From assembly GCA_000151295.1 (NCBI GenBank), contig GG745340.1, positions 126,077 to 190,076 on the forward strand: a DNA stretch of 64,000 nucleotides. The letters run 5' to 3'. Below are positions 25,840 to 36,700 of the stretch, piece after piece. Origin of the DNA: Allomyces macrogynus ATCC 38327. Its lineage: Eukaryota > Blastocladiomycota > Blastocladiomycetes > Blastocladiales > Blastocladiaceae. The position numbers and the translations under genes are program-made. The notes below the pieces were generated by a model. It did no database searches. It saw nothing but the letters and a program-made list of their open reading frames with translations, and was not told where the DNA came from. Position 1 is the first letter of the stretch, and each line of letters opens with the position of its first letter.

Positions 25840-27792
25840 TCATTTGAACGTAATCTGGTCAACAATCCGCGAAAACAGCGGGCTCCAACAGGAGCTGCAG
25901 CGCGAACAAATCACTCCCCAGTTAGCCGTGGTCGACTGGCCTTTCTTCATCATCACCCGGGAAAAGAATGCGCCCCACAATCCGATCTGCGGACTTCTGC
26001 TCCTTGTGCCGCTGCACGGCATCGGTCGGGGTGTCCGACCCGACGCGCACGTCCAATGGAACCCGTGCCCCATGGTCGTCATTTCCCACCGCAATCTCCC
26101 ACACCGCGACAGCTCGCCATCGGCCCACCACGACGCCATGTCCATGATATCCATGACCATCTCCTCGACGTCCTCGACCTTGTCCACCTCAATTACGAGC
26201 TTTTCAGCGACGCTGGTCTTGAGTAGCTTCGGCGGAATCGCGCGCCAAATCTCATTGCCCTGCACGTAGGCGAGCCGCCATGCACGACCGTCGTCATGAT
26301 CTCCGTAGTCATTTTCGTCGTGCCCACCGTCCGAGTCGCCGCCATGTGCGTCGTCGCCATCCCCGCCGAGGGAGCAGTCTTCGTATTCGGAACCGTCACC
26401 AAAATCGTCGTCGTTGCCGTCGTTATAACCATCGTGAAAGCGGTTGTTGCGGTAGTCAATCTTGCAGTGATCGTCGCCGCCAAACCCGACACCCTTGACA
26501 TTGAGGACGGTCAGCCGCGGCATGCGAGCAAGCTTTTCAACGAGCCGGACGTGGATCTTGTTCGCACGGACCGTCCGCGGCGTCTGCGAGCACGCGGCGG
26601 GGAGAGAACGCAAAGTCGCCTCACGCGAGTCTCACTCGGCGCGTTCAAGTGCGGGCAGAGCACGGTTCGGGAACGTTGCAAATGTCATGGACGAGGCAGC
26701 GAGGTACGTGATGCACGAGAGCGATGGGGCGGGACCGTCAATCCATGCCACGACTGGCGGCAGCCGCAAAGTCGTGAGGTTGGGAAGCGCGTCGAGCATG
26801 GCACCACGCACAGAAACCGAATCGAAGGGATCGATATAGTTCCTTATTGCCTGCGACGTAATCGACGGCCAAGCAGAGACGTCCGGGACTCGATAGTGCT
26901 AGTAGTCGAGCTCCAAATCAACGTCGGCGAGCTGTGGTGCGTCCAGAACTGGCAGCAATTGCGCGGCAAACGAACAGATCGTCTGCAGTCTCGTCAAGTG
27001 CGGGAAGAGATGCGCGCCGTTGGTTTGCCCGTCAAACACGCTTTCAGCGGCACCATGGCCTTGAGCTGTGGGGCCGTTGAAGCAAGGGCGGCCAACGATT
27101 CGTGAGCCAGATCCTCGATATCGCCAAACTTGACCGAGACGAGCCGTGGCATGCAGGTCAGACGGGCAGGCAACAGCGAGCCATCTGGCACACACTCAAC
27201 GAGCGACTCGAGCATCAGCAGACTGGTGCACTTGAAAGTGAGAAGCCAAAACGTACAAGCCGAGCTCGCAAATTCGCAAAGCGCACGCCAGATAGGTGCT
27301 CGCAATGGCTGTGCGTCACCAGGGTTCATGCCGTTGTGGATCTTCAAGGTGCGCAGCGTGTTGGCATACTTCATGACGGCCTTGGGGCGCTGCCCGCCGT
27401 CAGCACTACTTGCGACTGCAGACGCGGCGCCCTTGGAAGATTCGTGAGCATGCGATGGGAACGCAGCGAGGCCGTGTCGACGCGGATGCGCAAAATGAGC
27501 AACTGTGGCAACTCAAAATCAAGATCCTTGACCATCGGACTCCAATCAGGAGTAACAGTCGAATCGAGCTTCGTCAACATATCGCGCAAAGCGACGAGTG
27601 CTGGTTTGACGACCAGGCCGGTCACGCGCATCGGCAAACACGGCGGAGCGCAACAACTGTGCGAGCAGAGGGTGATCGGGGTCGAACAAAGTCGTCAACA
27701 AGGTCGACCGGGCTGGTAGCGAGTAACTGATCGACAATCAGGCGCAGAACGTCGGCCGGGAGCGTTACAAGGGTTGGCGATGCGGCCATCAT
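25840..27792 (-). pseudogene. Broken F-box/leucine-rich-repeat gene
   Basis: A single ancestral reading frame can be followed from an F-box at 27792 (MMAASPTLVTLPADVLRLIV...) to a stop at 25840, but only by changing frame near 27640, 27440 and 27060-27100 and by passing two in-frame stops: TAG at 26899-26901 and TGA at 26632-26634. Fragments on either side carry matching LRR-like text (NTLRTLKIHNG, MPRLVSVKFGDIEDL, LPNLTTLRLPPVV, MPRLTVLNVKGVGF) and a highly acidic Gly/Asp-rich stretch near 26250-26450. None of the breaks coincides with a plausible intron in the size and splice-site style used elsewhere here; the best GT...AG pair around the TGA is 52 nt and shifts the frame wrongly. I therefore call a pseudogene, although assembly errors could imitate it. 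Confidence 0.65.
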
Positions 27793-27817
27793 TATGGAGA
27801 CTCCGTCGACTTGCTAT

Positions 27818-28686
27818 TTAGATGCTTTTCGCTTCCTGATCCGGTCCAAATGCACTTGGTGATGAGCGAATACGGATACCGAAGTTGTTCAGGTCGAGCC
27901 GGAGTGAGTGAGAGTGGACCGTGAAGTCGGTCAACTTCGTAAGTACGCCCTGGCGCATGCCACCAACACCCTGCCTTCCAAGCAAGATCGGGGCGGCTTG
28001 CGACCGTGGCCACTGGCGCGTGGGCTGCAACCTCTGCAAAAAACGCGGCCACTGGTCTGCAAATCGGTGCGCACCAGGCATCAATAGAACATGCAACTCA
28101 TGGAGGCGACACGGAATTAGAGCATTGGGAGGTGGATAAAGCTGGCGCATGGCCAAATGACGGCTGAGAAACCGCGGAGGAAACGGATTTTGAGAGCGGA
28201 ACGGAGGGACCTCCACTCTCCTTGGTATCGCCACCTGGCTTGCGCGCGACTGGTTCAAGCAACATGTATGCGCGTGGAGGCAAAAGCAAGTCGGCTGTTG
28301 GCAGCACAATCGCCAGTGCTGCGTCAGTAATGGACGTGGGAAAGCCTTCGCCGTTCTCCTTGAACTGGAATGGGTCGGAGACGACGGCACGGTCAGGACG
28401 AGCACAGTCGTGCCCAGACGTTGCGCTGTTGGCCGTATCCAATGACCACTCAACTTTTTCGAGCACAGCAAACACGAGGCTTTGTCGAATACATGCGCGG
28501 ATAGATGGAGCAAACAGCCGTGGTGACGCGGCGCGACAGCGACACGAGGCTTCGTGGGTCAGCCTGATGGGTGAAGTGAGCAATGAGCGAGAGGAGCTCC
28601 GATGGGAGATGCTCGAAAAGCGATGCGGTCGGCTTCTTCAAAGTTAATTTGCTCAACAGGCGGTACCAGCAATGGCTGGGAATCAT
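27818..28686 (-). pseudogene. Second decayed F-box/LRR relic
   Basis: The minus strand from 28686 encodes an F-box-like start (SLFEHLPSELLSLIAHFTHQ, then SLVSLSR), but the continuation (APSIRACIRQSLVFAVLEKVEWSL) lies in another frame from about 28535, and the final part (LTKLTDFTVHSHSLRLDLNN, ending at 27818) in the third frame. No intron of local type bridges these shifts. Its end abuts the start of the other relic, in head-to-tail order with the intact F-box gene, consistent with tandem duplication followed by decay. Confidence 0.55.
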
Positions 28687-29089
28687 GGGGGTCTAGGACG
28701 AACAGGGCAGAGTGAGCATCGTTTGTTCAAATGCCGTTGCCCCTTTCTGGTGGCCTACAGCGGGGCGGATGCCTCTCCACACTTCGAAGCGTGCCGGCCT
28801 TGACTTCATGATCATTCGACAGAGCATCAAGCTTGTTTGCAGCTATTCGAATCGGAGTCGTCAGCGACCGGCGGTTACACGCGGCCATCCATGACGGGTC
28901 GCACGTACGGCTGCTGGCCACGAGCGTCCAGAGCAAACGCTCTTCCTCTTGTCTTTAGCTCATGTCTTTTCTTGGATACCGAGCGATACCAAGCCAGATC
29001 GTCCAATGGGAACAGGAAACGGCCCAACCATGTATGATCCAAACAGCGACACCAACAAACCACGAATCAACCTCACCCGCGCCGTCCTT
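28687..29089. other. Intergenic, no gene recognised
   Basis: Between the decayed F-box family and the 3' end of paralog A. Short frames on both strands; nothing with a motif. Confidence 0.35.
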
Positions 29090-32000
29090 TCAAATCCGCT
29101 CCCACTCGACCCAAAACATACCTTGGCCAAGCTCGACCTTACCGTTCCTCTCTCCACCCGGACCGGTCTGTACAGGCTGCTGTTCGCGGCCGACCCACGG
29201 CCACGACCGGCGCTGCACCATTGCCGCGTTGCCCTCCAACTCCGCCACATCGCGCGCGACACGCACGACTCCCTGCTCCACGACCTCGACCGCCGCATCA
29301 AACACGCGCTCACCGCCCACGAGTAGCGGACGCCACACCGCGCTCTGCGTAACCGCCGCCAACGGTCCGGGCGCCGTCACAATCACGGCGTGCACGCGCG
29401 GCGCGGCGACGCGCAAGGCAGCGAAATCGTCGGGTGTGATCAGATCGTGCAGGACGAGCACGTCGGGCGCGTGGTTGAAGACGGCCTCGGCGATGAGCTC
29501 ATGCTGCTGCATGCGGTCGGGAACGTGCACGCGTCGTGCTTGCCCGAGCGCCGCGTGCGGCACGTCGCTGTCGCCGCCGAGCTCGCCGTAGGTGTCGATG
29601 ACGAGCACGTGGTGGTTGCGCGCGGCAAGCCGCGAGGCCAGGTCGCGAACGGTGGTGCTACACGTGAGAATCAGACTGGGTCAGTTCGGCGCGGATGAAA
29701 AGAGCGAAACGCGAAATGATCCGACACATACGTCCTGTCCCGACCCGATCGGCCCGCAATCAAAATCGACTGGTTGCCGCCCTCCATCAAATCGAGCAGC
29801 ATCCCCGTAACTCCACGTCCCGGCAGACTCTCGCGACCGAGCCGCACCGTGAGCCCCACGACCTGGCCGGTTCTGTTGAGCAAACGGCTAAACTGGTGCA
29901 GCGTCCCCTCGAGCCCGACCCGGTTCCCGGCCCCAAACTGGAGCGGCGCGCAAATCATGTCCAAATCCTGCCGCGACACCGGGTCGCACTGCTTGAGCCG
30001 CTCGACGCGCACGCGCCCAGCGTCCCAAAACAAAACCTGCGGCACGCGGCCGATATCGAGCACCAGTTCGTCGAGCACGTTGATCGTGTTCGCACCGTGC
30101 CGGAGCAGTGCAGCACGAATGGGCGGCGGCAAGATGCCAAACAACAGCCGTGCCTCCATGTCGTTGCGCCACCCGATCTCGATGGCCTCGAAGTCGTCGT
30201 GCGACATCGCGCCCGACTGGGACACGTCGTCGGCTTCGGCCCCGGTCGCGTTGCGCCACTCGAGCGCGCCCGTGTCGGCGGCGAACCGCGCCATGGCGTG
30301 CCTGCCCATGGGCAGCGGCGCGGTCGCCCAGGTGGCACCGAGCGAAGGGTCGATGTCGTCGTCGTCGTGGGTGCCATTTCCGTTGACGGGGTGCGTGGAC
30401 GGGTGGCCTTTCGTTAGCGGCACCGGCCTGGCATCGGCCGCGTTGCGCATTGGCGGCTCGGGCTCGGCGGCCTTGGCGACGGTCGTGGCAGCTGGTGCGG
30501 AAGGTGCCACCGTCGCTACTGCCGGAGCTGGGCTCGGGGCTGGGACCACCACCGGCTTGGACTCCTCCTTCGGGACCGTCGCGCTGCGAATCACCGGCTG
30601 CGTCTCCTCCTGCTGTTTGGCGCCGGTCGCGGCACGACTCGTCGGCTTGGCGTCCTCCTTGCGAGCGATCAGCCCAAGACCCGGTGGCGGCATCAGTTCC
30701 TCGGCGGGCGTCGGGGCCCGACTCGCTGGCTTCCTTTCCTCGGCACCGACCACACCGCGGCTCGTCGTCGTCTTTGTGTCCTCCTTGACAGCACTCGGGC
30801 CGCGGCTCGCCGGGGCCGTTGGCACGGCTTCCTTGGGTGAAGCAGTGCTGGGGCCCGCAGGCGTTGGCGACTTGGCCGCGGTAGCAACCGGTTCCCTGGC
30901 CGCAGCCGGAGGTGCAGGAGCTTTCGCGGTCGCCGCCGGTGCAGGCGCCGGCGCGGGCTCGACCACGCTCCCCATGGCCTTGACATATCCTGTCTCGACC
31001 TCCTCCGCCTCTTCTTCGCTCTCCTCGCGCGCGTCGGCGTCCTCCTGCAACGCCTTCAACTCGCCAACCCTCTTGATCATCAAGTAGGCCGCCGGCACAA
31101 GCTGGTCGGCATTGCACGCCGTGTACTCGAGCAGCATCCCCTGCGCGTCGTGCCGGTCCCAGAACGTCTCCCCGCGGCGGAAATCCGTGACGCTCACCAT
31201 GCCCGCATGCTCATTCTGCGGCCGCTTGCACGCGTCAAGCACCATGTTCAGCGTCGCGTGGCCCGTGACGTTCACCATAGACGGTGCGCCGAGCTCCTTC
31301 GCGACGGCGTCGCCAAACTTGGTCCAGACCGCGACCGTCAACTCCATCCACTCCTGGAAGAGCGCCTGCGTGTCGACCATGTTCGGGCGCACGTCCAGGC
31401 ACCGCACGAGGTCGCGCACGGCCGCGCGGCCATGCATGACGACCACGAGTGCCGGTTCGCGCATGATCGATTGCAGCCGCATTTTCATGAGCGGTTGGTC
31501 AGCCACGGGCGCGCGCGCAAAGTCCCAGACAAACACGAGCGGCTTGACTCGGTACGGGTCAATGAACGAGATTGAGATCACGTCGGCGGTCGTGCCGTCC
31601 GCGCCGAGCTCGATCGATACGCCCAGTTTGGTCACGTTGGCGTCGCGCACGATCGCGGGCAGGTGCCACGCCGTGCTCGCGGACTTGACAACAAAGATAT
31701 CGCACCGCGAGAGCGAGCGCCGCGGGTGCCAGTGCGCCGGGACGGCGGATTTGGAACGGGGCACGGGAGACGGCGCGGTCGCAGTGGTGGTGATGGTCGA
31801 CGACGATGACGTGGGCAGCTGCGACGCGGCCGACGTGGCGCGCGTGCTTGGTGGGGTCGTTGGTGGGAGCGAAGCGGCCGAAGTCGTGCGCGTGGCCGTG
31901 CTTGCTCCGGTCGTCGATGGCCGCGAGGCCGGCGTGGGCGCGGCCGTTGATCGCGCCGTAGATGCCACCGCCGACTTGGCCATGGCGGCCGGCATGCCCG

Positions 32001-33372
32001 GCTTGACGGGCTCATCCTCTTCCTCGAGCGACTTGGGCTCAAGCATGCGCGTCGGGAACGAGAACAGGTTTAAGTCGCCATTTGGCTCGATGCGCGTGAA
32101 CATCGGGTAGGCGCGCGCGATCTCATTCGCTGTACTGATCCCCGACAACTCGGCGCGGTGCTTGTCCAGGATCGTTTGCACGACGGCCGGCGGCAACTTG
32201 CCAAGCTGGTTGTCGTTGTAGGCCAGCAGGAGCCGCAGCGCGCGCCGGCGTCGGTGAATGTAGCCGTCGGGCGGGAGCGAGTCGAAGTTGGTCGAGGTCA
32301 CGCGCAGCGCCTTGAGTCGGGCATTGTGCGTGATGTGGTCCGGGAACTCGATCGACAGGCCCTTCAGGCTCATCAGCTCGTGCACGACGCGCGGGAACCG
32401 GCCCGCGATCCCGTTCAGGTCGGAGAGCGTCGCGGTCCCAGCGGGGCGCTTCTTGAGGAACTCGCACGTCGTGCGGAGACACTCGACGTAGTTGGGCGCG
32501 TCGTCGCGCGAGGGAGTCGGTGAACGGGTCACGGAGGTCGTTGTCGTCGGCACCCGCGGCGGCACAGGGCTGGCCACGCGTGACGAGGTGGTGGATGACG
32601 CATCGGTCTTGGCTGTCGTGGCGGGCGCCGCGAGCGGCACGGCCGGGCTCGCGGCACGCGTCGTCGTGGCCGCAGATGGCTGTGCGCTCGACTTGGTGGT
32701 GGTGGCCGAGGGTGCCGACGATCTTGTCGCGTCAACAGCTCGCGCGAGGTCGGCGGGCGACAGCGGGTCGAGCGGGTTGGGCGGCTCGTCGAGTAGCTCC
32801 ACGCTGCCATTGATGTTGTACTCGAGGTAGGCCGGGTACGCGTCGGCCACGGCCTCGGGCCCACCGACCTGGCCAATGTGCTTGGCATGGTGCGCGAAAA
32901 TGGCATTTACAGTCGCAGCGGGCACGACGCCCGGCTCATTGTCGCGGTAGGCCGACAACAGACGCAGCGCAAGCCGGCGCGCGTCCACGGCGCCATCGTC
33001 GGGCGGCGGCAGCGTGCGTGGGTGCTCGATGAGTGCCAGTGCGTCATAGATCAGGTCGTAGGAGACGTGGTCTGGAAACTCGGTGGCCAGCTGGCTCACG
33101 TCGCCAAGCTCAGCGAGAACCTCGGCAAACGGCCCATCGAGGGCCATGCCGAGTGCGTCGACGGGCGCGCACTGGCCAGGCATGACGGAAAGCACATCGC
33201 AGGCGGCCGCGAGGCACGCGCCGTAGGCCGGCGGCGCGGAAGGCGATGGTGGGGCCGGCATGGCGGCAGCGGGCGCGGGCGCGGGCGCGGACAGCGGTAC
33301 GCGCGACGCGCGGGATCGGGAGAGTGCGAGTGGGAGCTGGTTCGCCTGCGCGCGGCGCAAATAGTGATACAT
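29090..33372 (-). CDS. Paralog A: winged-helix-like repeats + pseudo-exonuclease + Ycf45/SpoIIIAA-type ATPase
   Basis: Exons 33372-29732 and 29657-29090, 1402 residues (1437 if the in-frame ATG at 33477 is used). Two N-terminal bipartite modules (about 50-220 and 292-480), each with CLxxxCxxL...LxIEFPDH and then RRxALRLLxAY...ARAYP. Next an exonuclease-like domain (about 555-770) beginning CDIFVVKS. Canonical DxE reads SIE, the HDxRxD region HGRAAVRD, and the last motif has Asn for Asp. A long Pro/Ala/Lys linker with KEDxKPxSR-like repeats follows. The C-terminal ATPase (about 1075-1402) has LPPPIRAALL, LHQFSRLLNRTGQVVGLTVRLGR in two blocks, P-loop GRSGRDRT (Arg for Lys), VIDTYGELGGDSDVPHAALG and LVLHD in place of Walker B. 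Architecture is seen; domain names come from family motifs. A nucleic-acid-binding role is inference. Confidence 0.82.
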
Positions 33373-33791
33373 CGACCGACCAGGAGAGGGCGGCCGCGTC
33401 GCGTCGCGTCGCGGGGTTGGCGGCGGGAGTGTGGCGCGGTGGGCAGGGTTGGCTGTCTCGCACCGGTTGTCTCGCACTGCCCCGCCGCAGTTCCGCGTCG
33501 CCGTCCTGTGCGCGCGCGTGGCCCGTTGCGGGGCACCGCTCCTTCTTCCACGCCTTGTGCGATGGGATCGCTCCCGCTGGGAGCCAACGCTGGTTTTGCG
33601 CGCACGTTGCGCGTGCTGTCGGGGAGCAAAGTTGAACTATCAACACATGTTTGATCTCGTTGCTCGCATATCCCCGCCAACATCTCCATTTCTCAAAAAG
33701 AACACAAAAAAAAAATCAAAATCAAAATATAAAAAATCAAAAATCAATGGCCGACCCACACGCGATACACCACGATCCGATACGTTAAACA
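33373..33791. other. Intergenic between paralogs A and B
   Basis: Leader/promoter of A with the 3' flank of B. Contains an A-rich tract (about 33700-33745) read as T-rich on the coding strand just past the stop of B, a likely 3'-processing region. The frame of A remains open up to 33477. Confidence 0.4.
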
Positions 33792-36700
33792 TTACTCGAC
33801 CTTCTCCACCATGGCCCAAAACCCTTTCTTGCTCAGTGTCCGGCCGTCGCCAAACCCGCTGCGCTCGTTCGGGTCAAACAGCGTCATCCACCGTCGCTTC
33901 TCGACCCACACGTCGCGTCCCGCAGCAAGGTCCGCGGCAAAGCGCGCCGGGTCATGCACCACGCGCACGGCCTCGGCTCCCACCACCTCAATGACCGTCG
34001 AGAACACGGGCAGGTCTGTCCCATCCGCGCCGCCGAGCAGCGCGCGCCACGCCGGGTTCTGGAACACGGACGTGAGCGATCCGGGCGCCGTCGTGACCAG
34101 CGCTCGCACGCGCGGCGTCACGGTGCGCAGCGCCGCCATACCGTCGGCGGTCGCCACGTCGTCCACGACCAGGACGTCGGGCGCGTGGTTCAGCACCGCG
34201 TCGAGGATGTGCTCGTGCTGTTGCGCGCGGTCAGTAACTTGCACGCGCCGTGCGGCACCGAGGGCTGGATGGGGTGCGTCGCCGTCGCCGCCGAGCTCGT
34301 TGTACGTATCGACGACGAGCACGCGGTGGTGGCGCGCGGCAAGAACCGCGGTCAGCTCGCGTAGTGTGTGACTGCAATGGAACACCACGAACAGCCTCAG
34401 CTTCACCCAAAATGACAACGAAAAGTAATGAAAACGAGACGTACGTGCGCCCACCGCCCGGCTTGGCCACGAGCAAAATCGATTTGTCTCCACCGCAAAT
34501 CACGTCGAGCAACATATGCGAAACGCCGCGAGTCGGATTCCAAGCTCGGCCAACACGAATCGTGAGCCCGACGACACGTCCCTGCTTGTTGAGCAGGCGG
34601 CTGACACGATGCAGCGACTGGTCGTAAATTGCGCTGTGGTTGGGCATGAACCGGAGCGACTGGCACATGGTTTCGAGATCCGCGCTCGTCACCGGTAGGC
34701 ATTTGGTGAGTCGCCGCGTCACGTTACGGTCGTCACCGCCCCAGAAAGAAACGAGCGGCGCGCGGCCCACGTCCAGGACAATGGAAGCAGGATTGTTCCC
34801 GCCGAACACTGCGTCACGGAGCTCATTTTCGAAGCTCGACGGCATCAAAGAGTAAAGCAGGCCCTGGTCCACGTGCGTGTGCTCGCGCAAGACGTCCAAA
34901 TCGGGTTCGTCGAGCACGATCTCCTCGTCCTTGCCCACGTCCGGAACCACAAACTGGGTCACGCTTGCGTCCCGCCAAAACTGGTGCCGACCACCCGCAG
35001 CGAAACAGCTTTGCACTTTCCGTTCTTTGGGCAGCGGCGATGCCGTCCAGGACGCTCCAGCCAGCGGCGCATCTTCGTCCTCGCGGTTCATGGTCGCCGC
35101 TTGAAAAACGCCATTTGGCGGGCCAGTGCTTGCCTCGGACGCGGTGCGGCCATCCTGGACCGCCGTATCATTGCTCGTATCGGGCGCGGCGCAGTGCTCC
35201 TTGGTCAACGCGGCCATGGCCGGTTCGGGCACAGCGTGGTCGTCCTTGTCCACCGCAACCGCGTTTGCGTCGAGCCTGTTATTGTCCACCACGTCCGAGC
35301 CGCCTTGGCGGCCATCGACGTTGTGTGCGCTCACGTACATGGCCTGCACAACCGTCAGTGCCTGGATCCGCGCCAAGAGCACGTCGGCGGCCTGCACGAG
35401 CTGGTCGACATTGAACGCCGCGTTTTCGAGCAAAATGGACTGAGTCGGGTGCAGGTCCCAGTACGTGCGCCGCGTCGTCGATCCGTGTTGCTGAGCAGCA
35501 GCAGCAGCAGCGGCGGCCAAGGTCGACTGGTGCGAGTTCCACAGCAATCCGCACGCGGCGAGCATCGTATCGAGCTCGGCACGGCCCGTCGGGTTCACGT
35601 CGAGCGGCGCAAAGTTTTCATTGGCGGACCCATGGTCGCCGACCGCGGCACGGACCGCGTTGCTAAACTCGACCCATTGCCGGAACAAAATATGCGTGTC
35701 GAGTGCGCTCATATGCGGAATCTGCACGTGGAACAAGTCGGCGAGTGCAGTTGCGGCCGCGCGGCCGTCATGCATGATCACCGTCCGGTTCGCGTCGCCG
35801 AGCACCGCCTGCAACGCAGCAATCATGCCGAGCCGGTCGCCGGGCGTCACGCGCGCAAAATCCCAAATTTGGGCCGCCGGCTTGTTGCGCTCCGGGTCCA
35901 TGTACGCGACTTCGACCACGTCAATCACGGTCGAGGCGTCGCGCGTGAGAACGCCCTCGACGGCAACCGCGATTTTGGTGACGCCGTTGGCCGCGAGCGC
36001 GCCGGGCACATGCCGCGCCGAAACGGCCGACTTGACGAGGTAGATGTCACAGCGGGGGAGCGAGCGGAGCGGTTTCCAGGAGCGGGTCGGCGCCGGCTTG
36101 GGCGAGGGTATGGCTGTGGTCTTGGCCGGCGGGGCCGGCGAAGAACCTGGGTGTTGTCCGCAAATCACGTCAAGTTAAGCCCAAATGAGAGCAGCGAGAA
36201 GCGTTTAAGTCGTACCGTTGGAAATAGCGTCGTTCACCACCGTTGCCGACGCGGACGCCGCGTCTGCTGACATGCCTTCTTGCTGCTGCTGCTCACCCGG
36301 CGCGTCAGCACCAGCGGCCTCATACCACGGCGTACGCGGCTCGAGGAGCCGCGGCGGGAAACAAACGATGCGCAAGTCGCCATTCGGGTCGACCCGCAAA
36401 AACATTGGGTAAGCGCGCGCCAACGCCTTGGTGGTCGTGACCCCCGCCGTCTCATCGCGGTGATCCTTCAAAATCTGGTAGACGACGGTCGACGGGACAT
36501 GGCCGAGCCGGTTGCCGTTGTAGGCCACGACAAGGCGCAGCGCGCGACGGCGGCGGTGGATGAGCGCGTCTGACGGGAGCAGAGCATCGTCGTGCGGCGA
36601 ACGCAGCCGCAGCGACGACAGCTTGGCAATGTGCAGAATGTGCGTCGGGAACTCGATGGAGAGACCTTTGATCGTGCCGAGCTCGGCAATGACGCGCGGA

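Noticed and set aside
29774..31087. 437-residue plus-strand frame opposite paralog A
   Set aside because: Ser/Ala-rich antisense reading; the sense strand holds the conserved family.
34873..36270. 465-residue plus-strand frame opposite paralog B
   Set aside because: Arg/Val-rich antisense reading of a conserved coding region.
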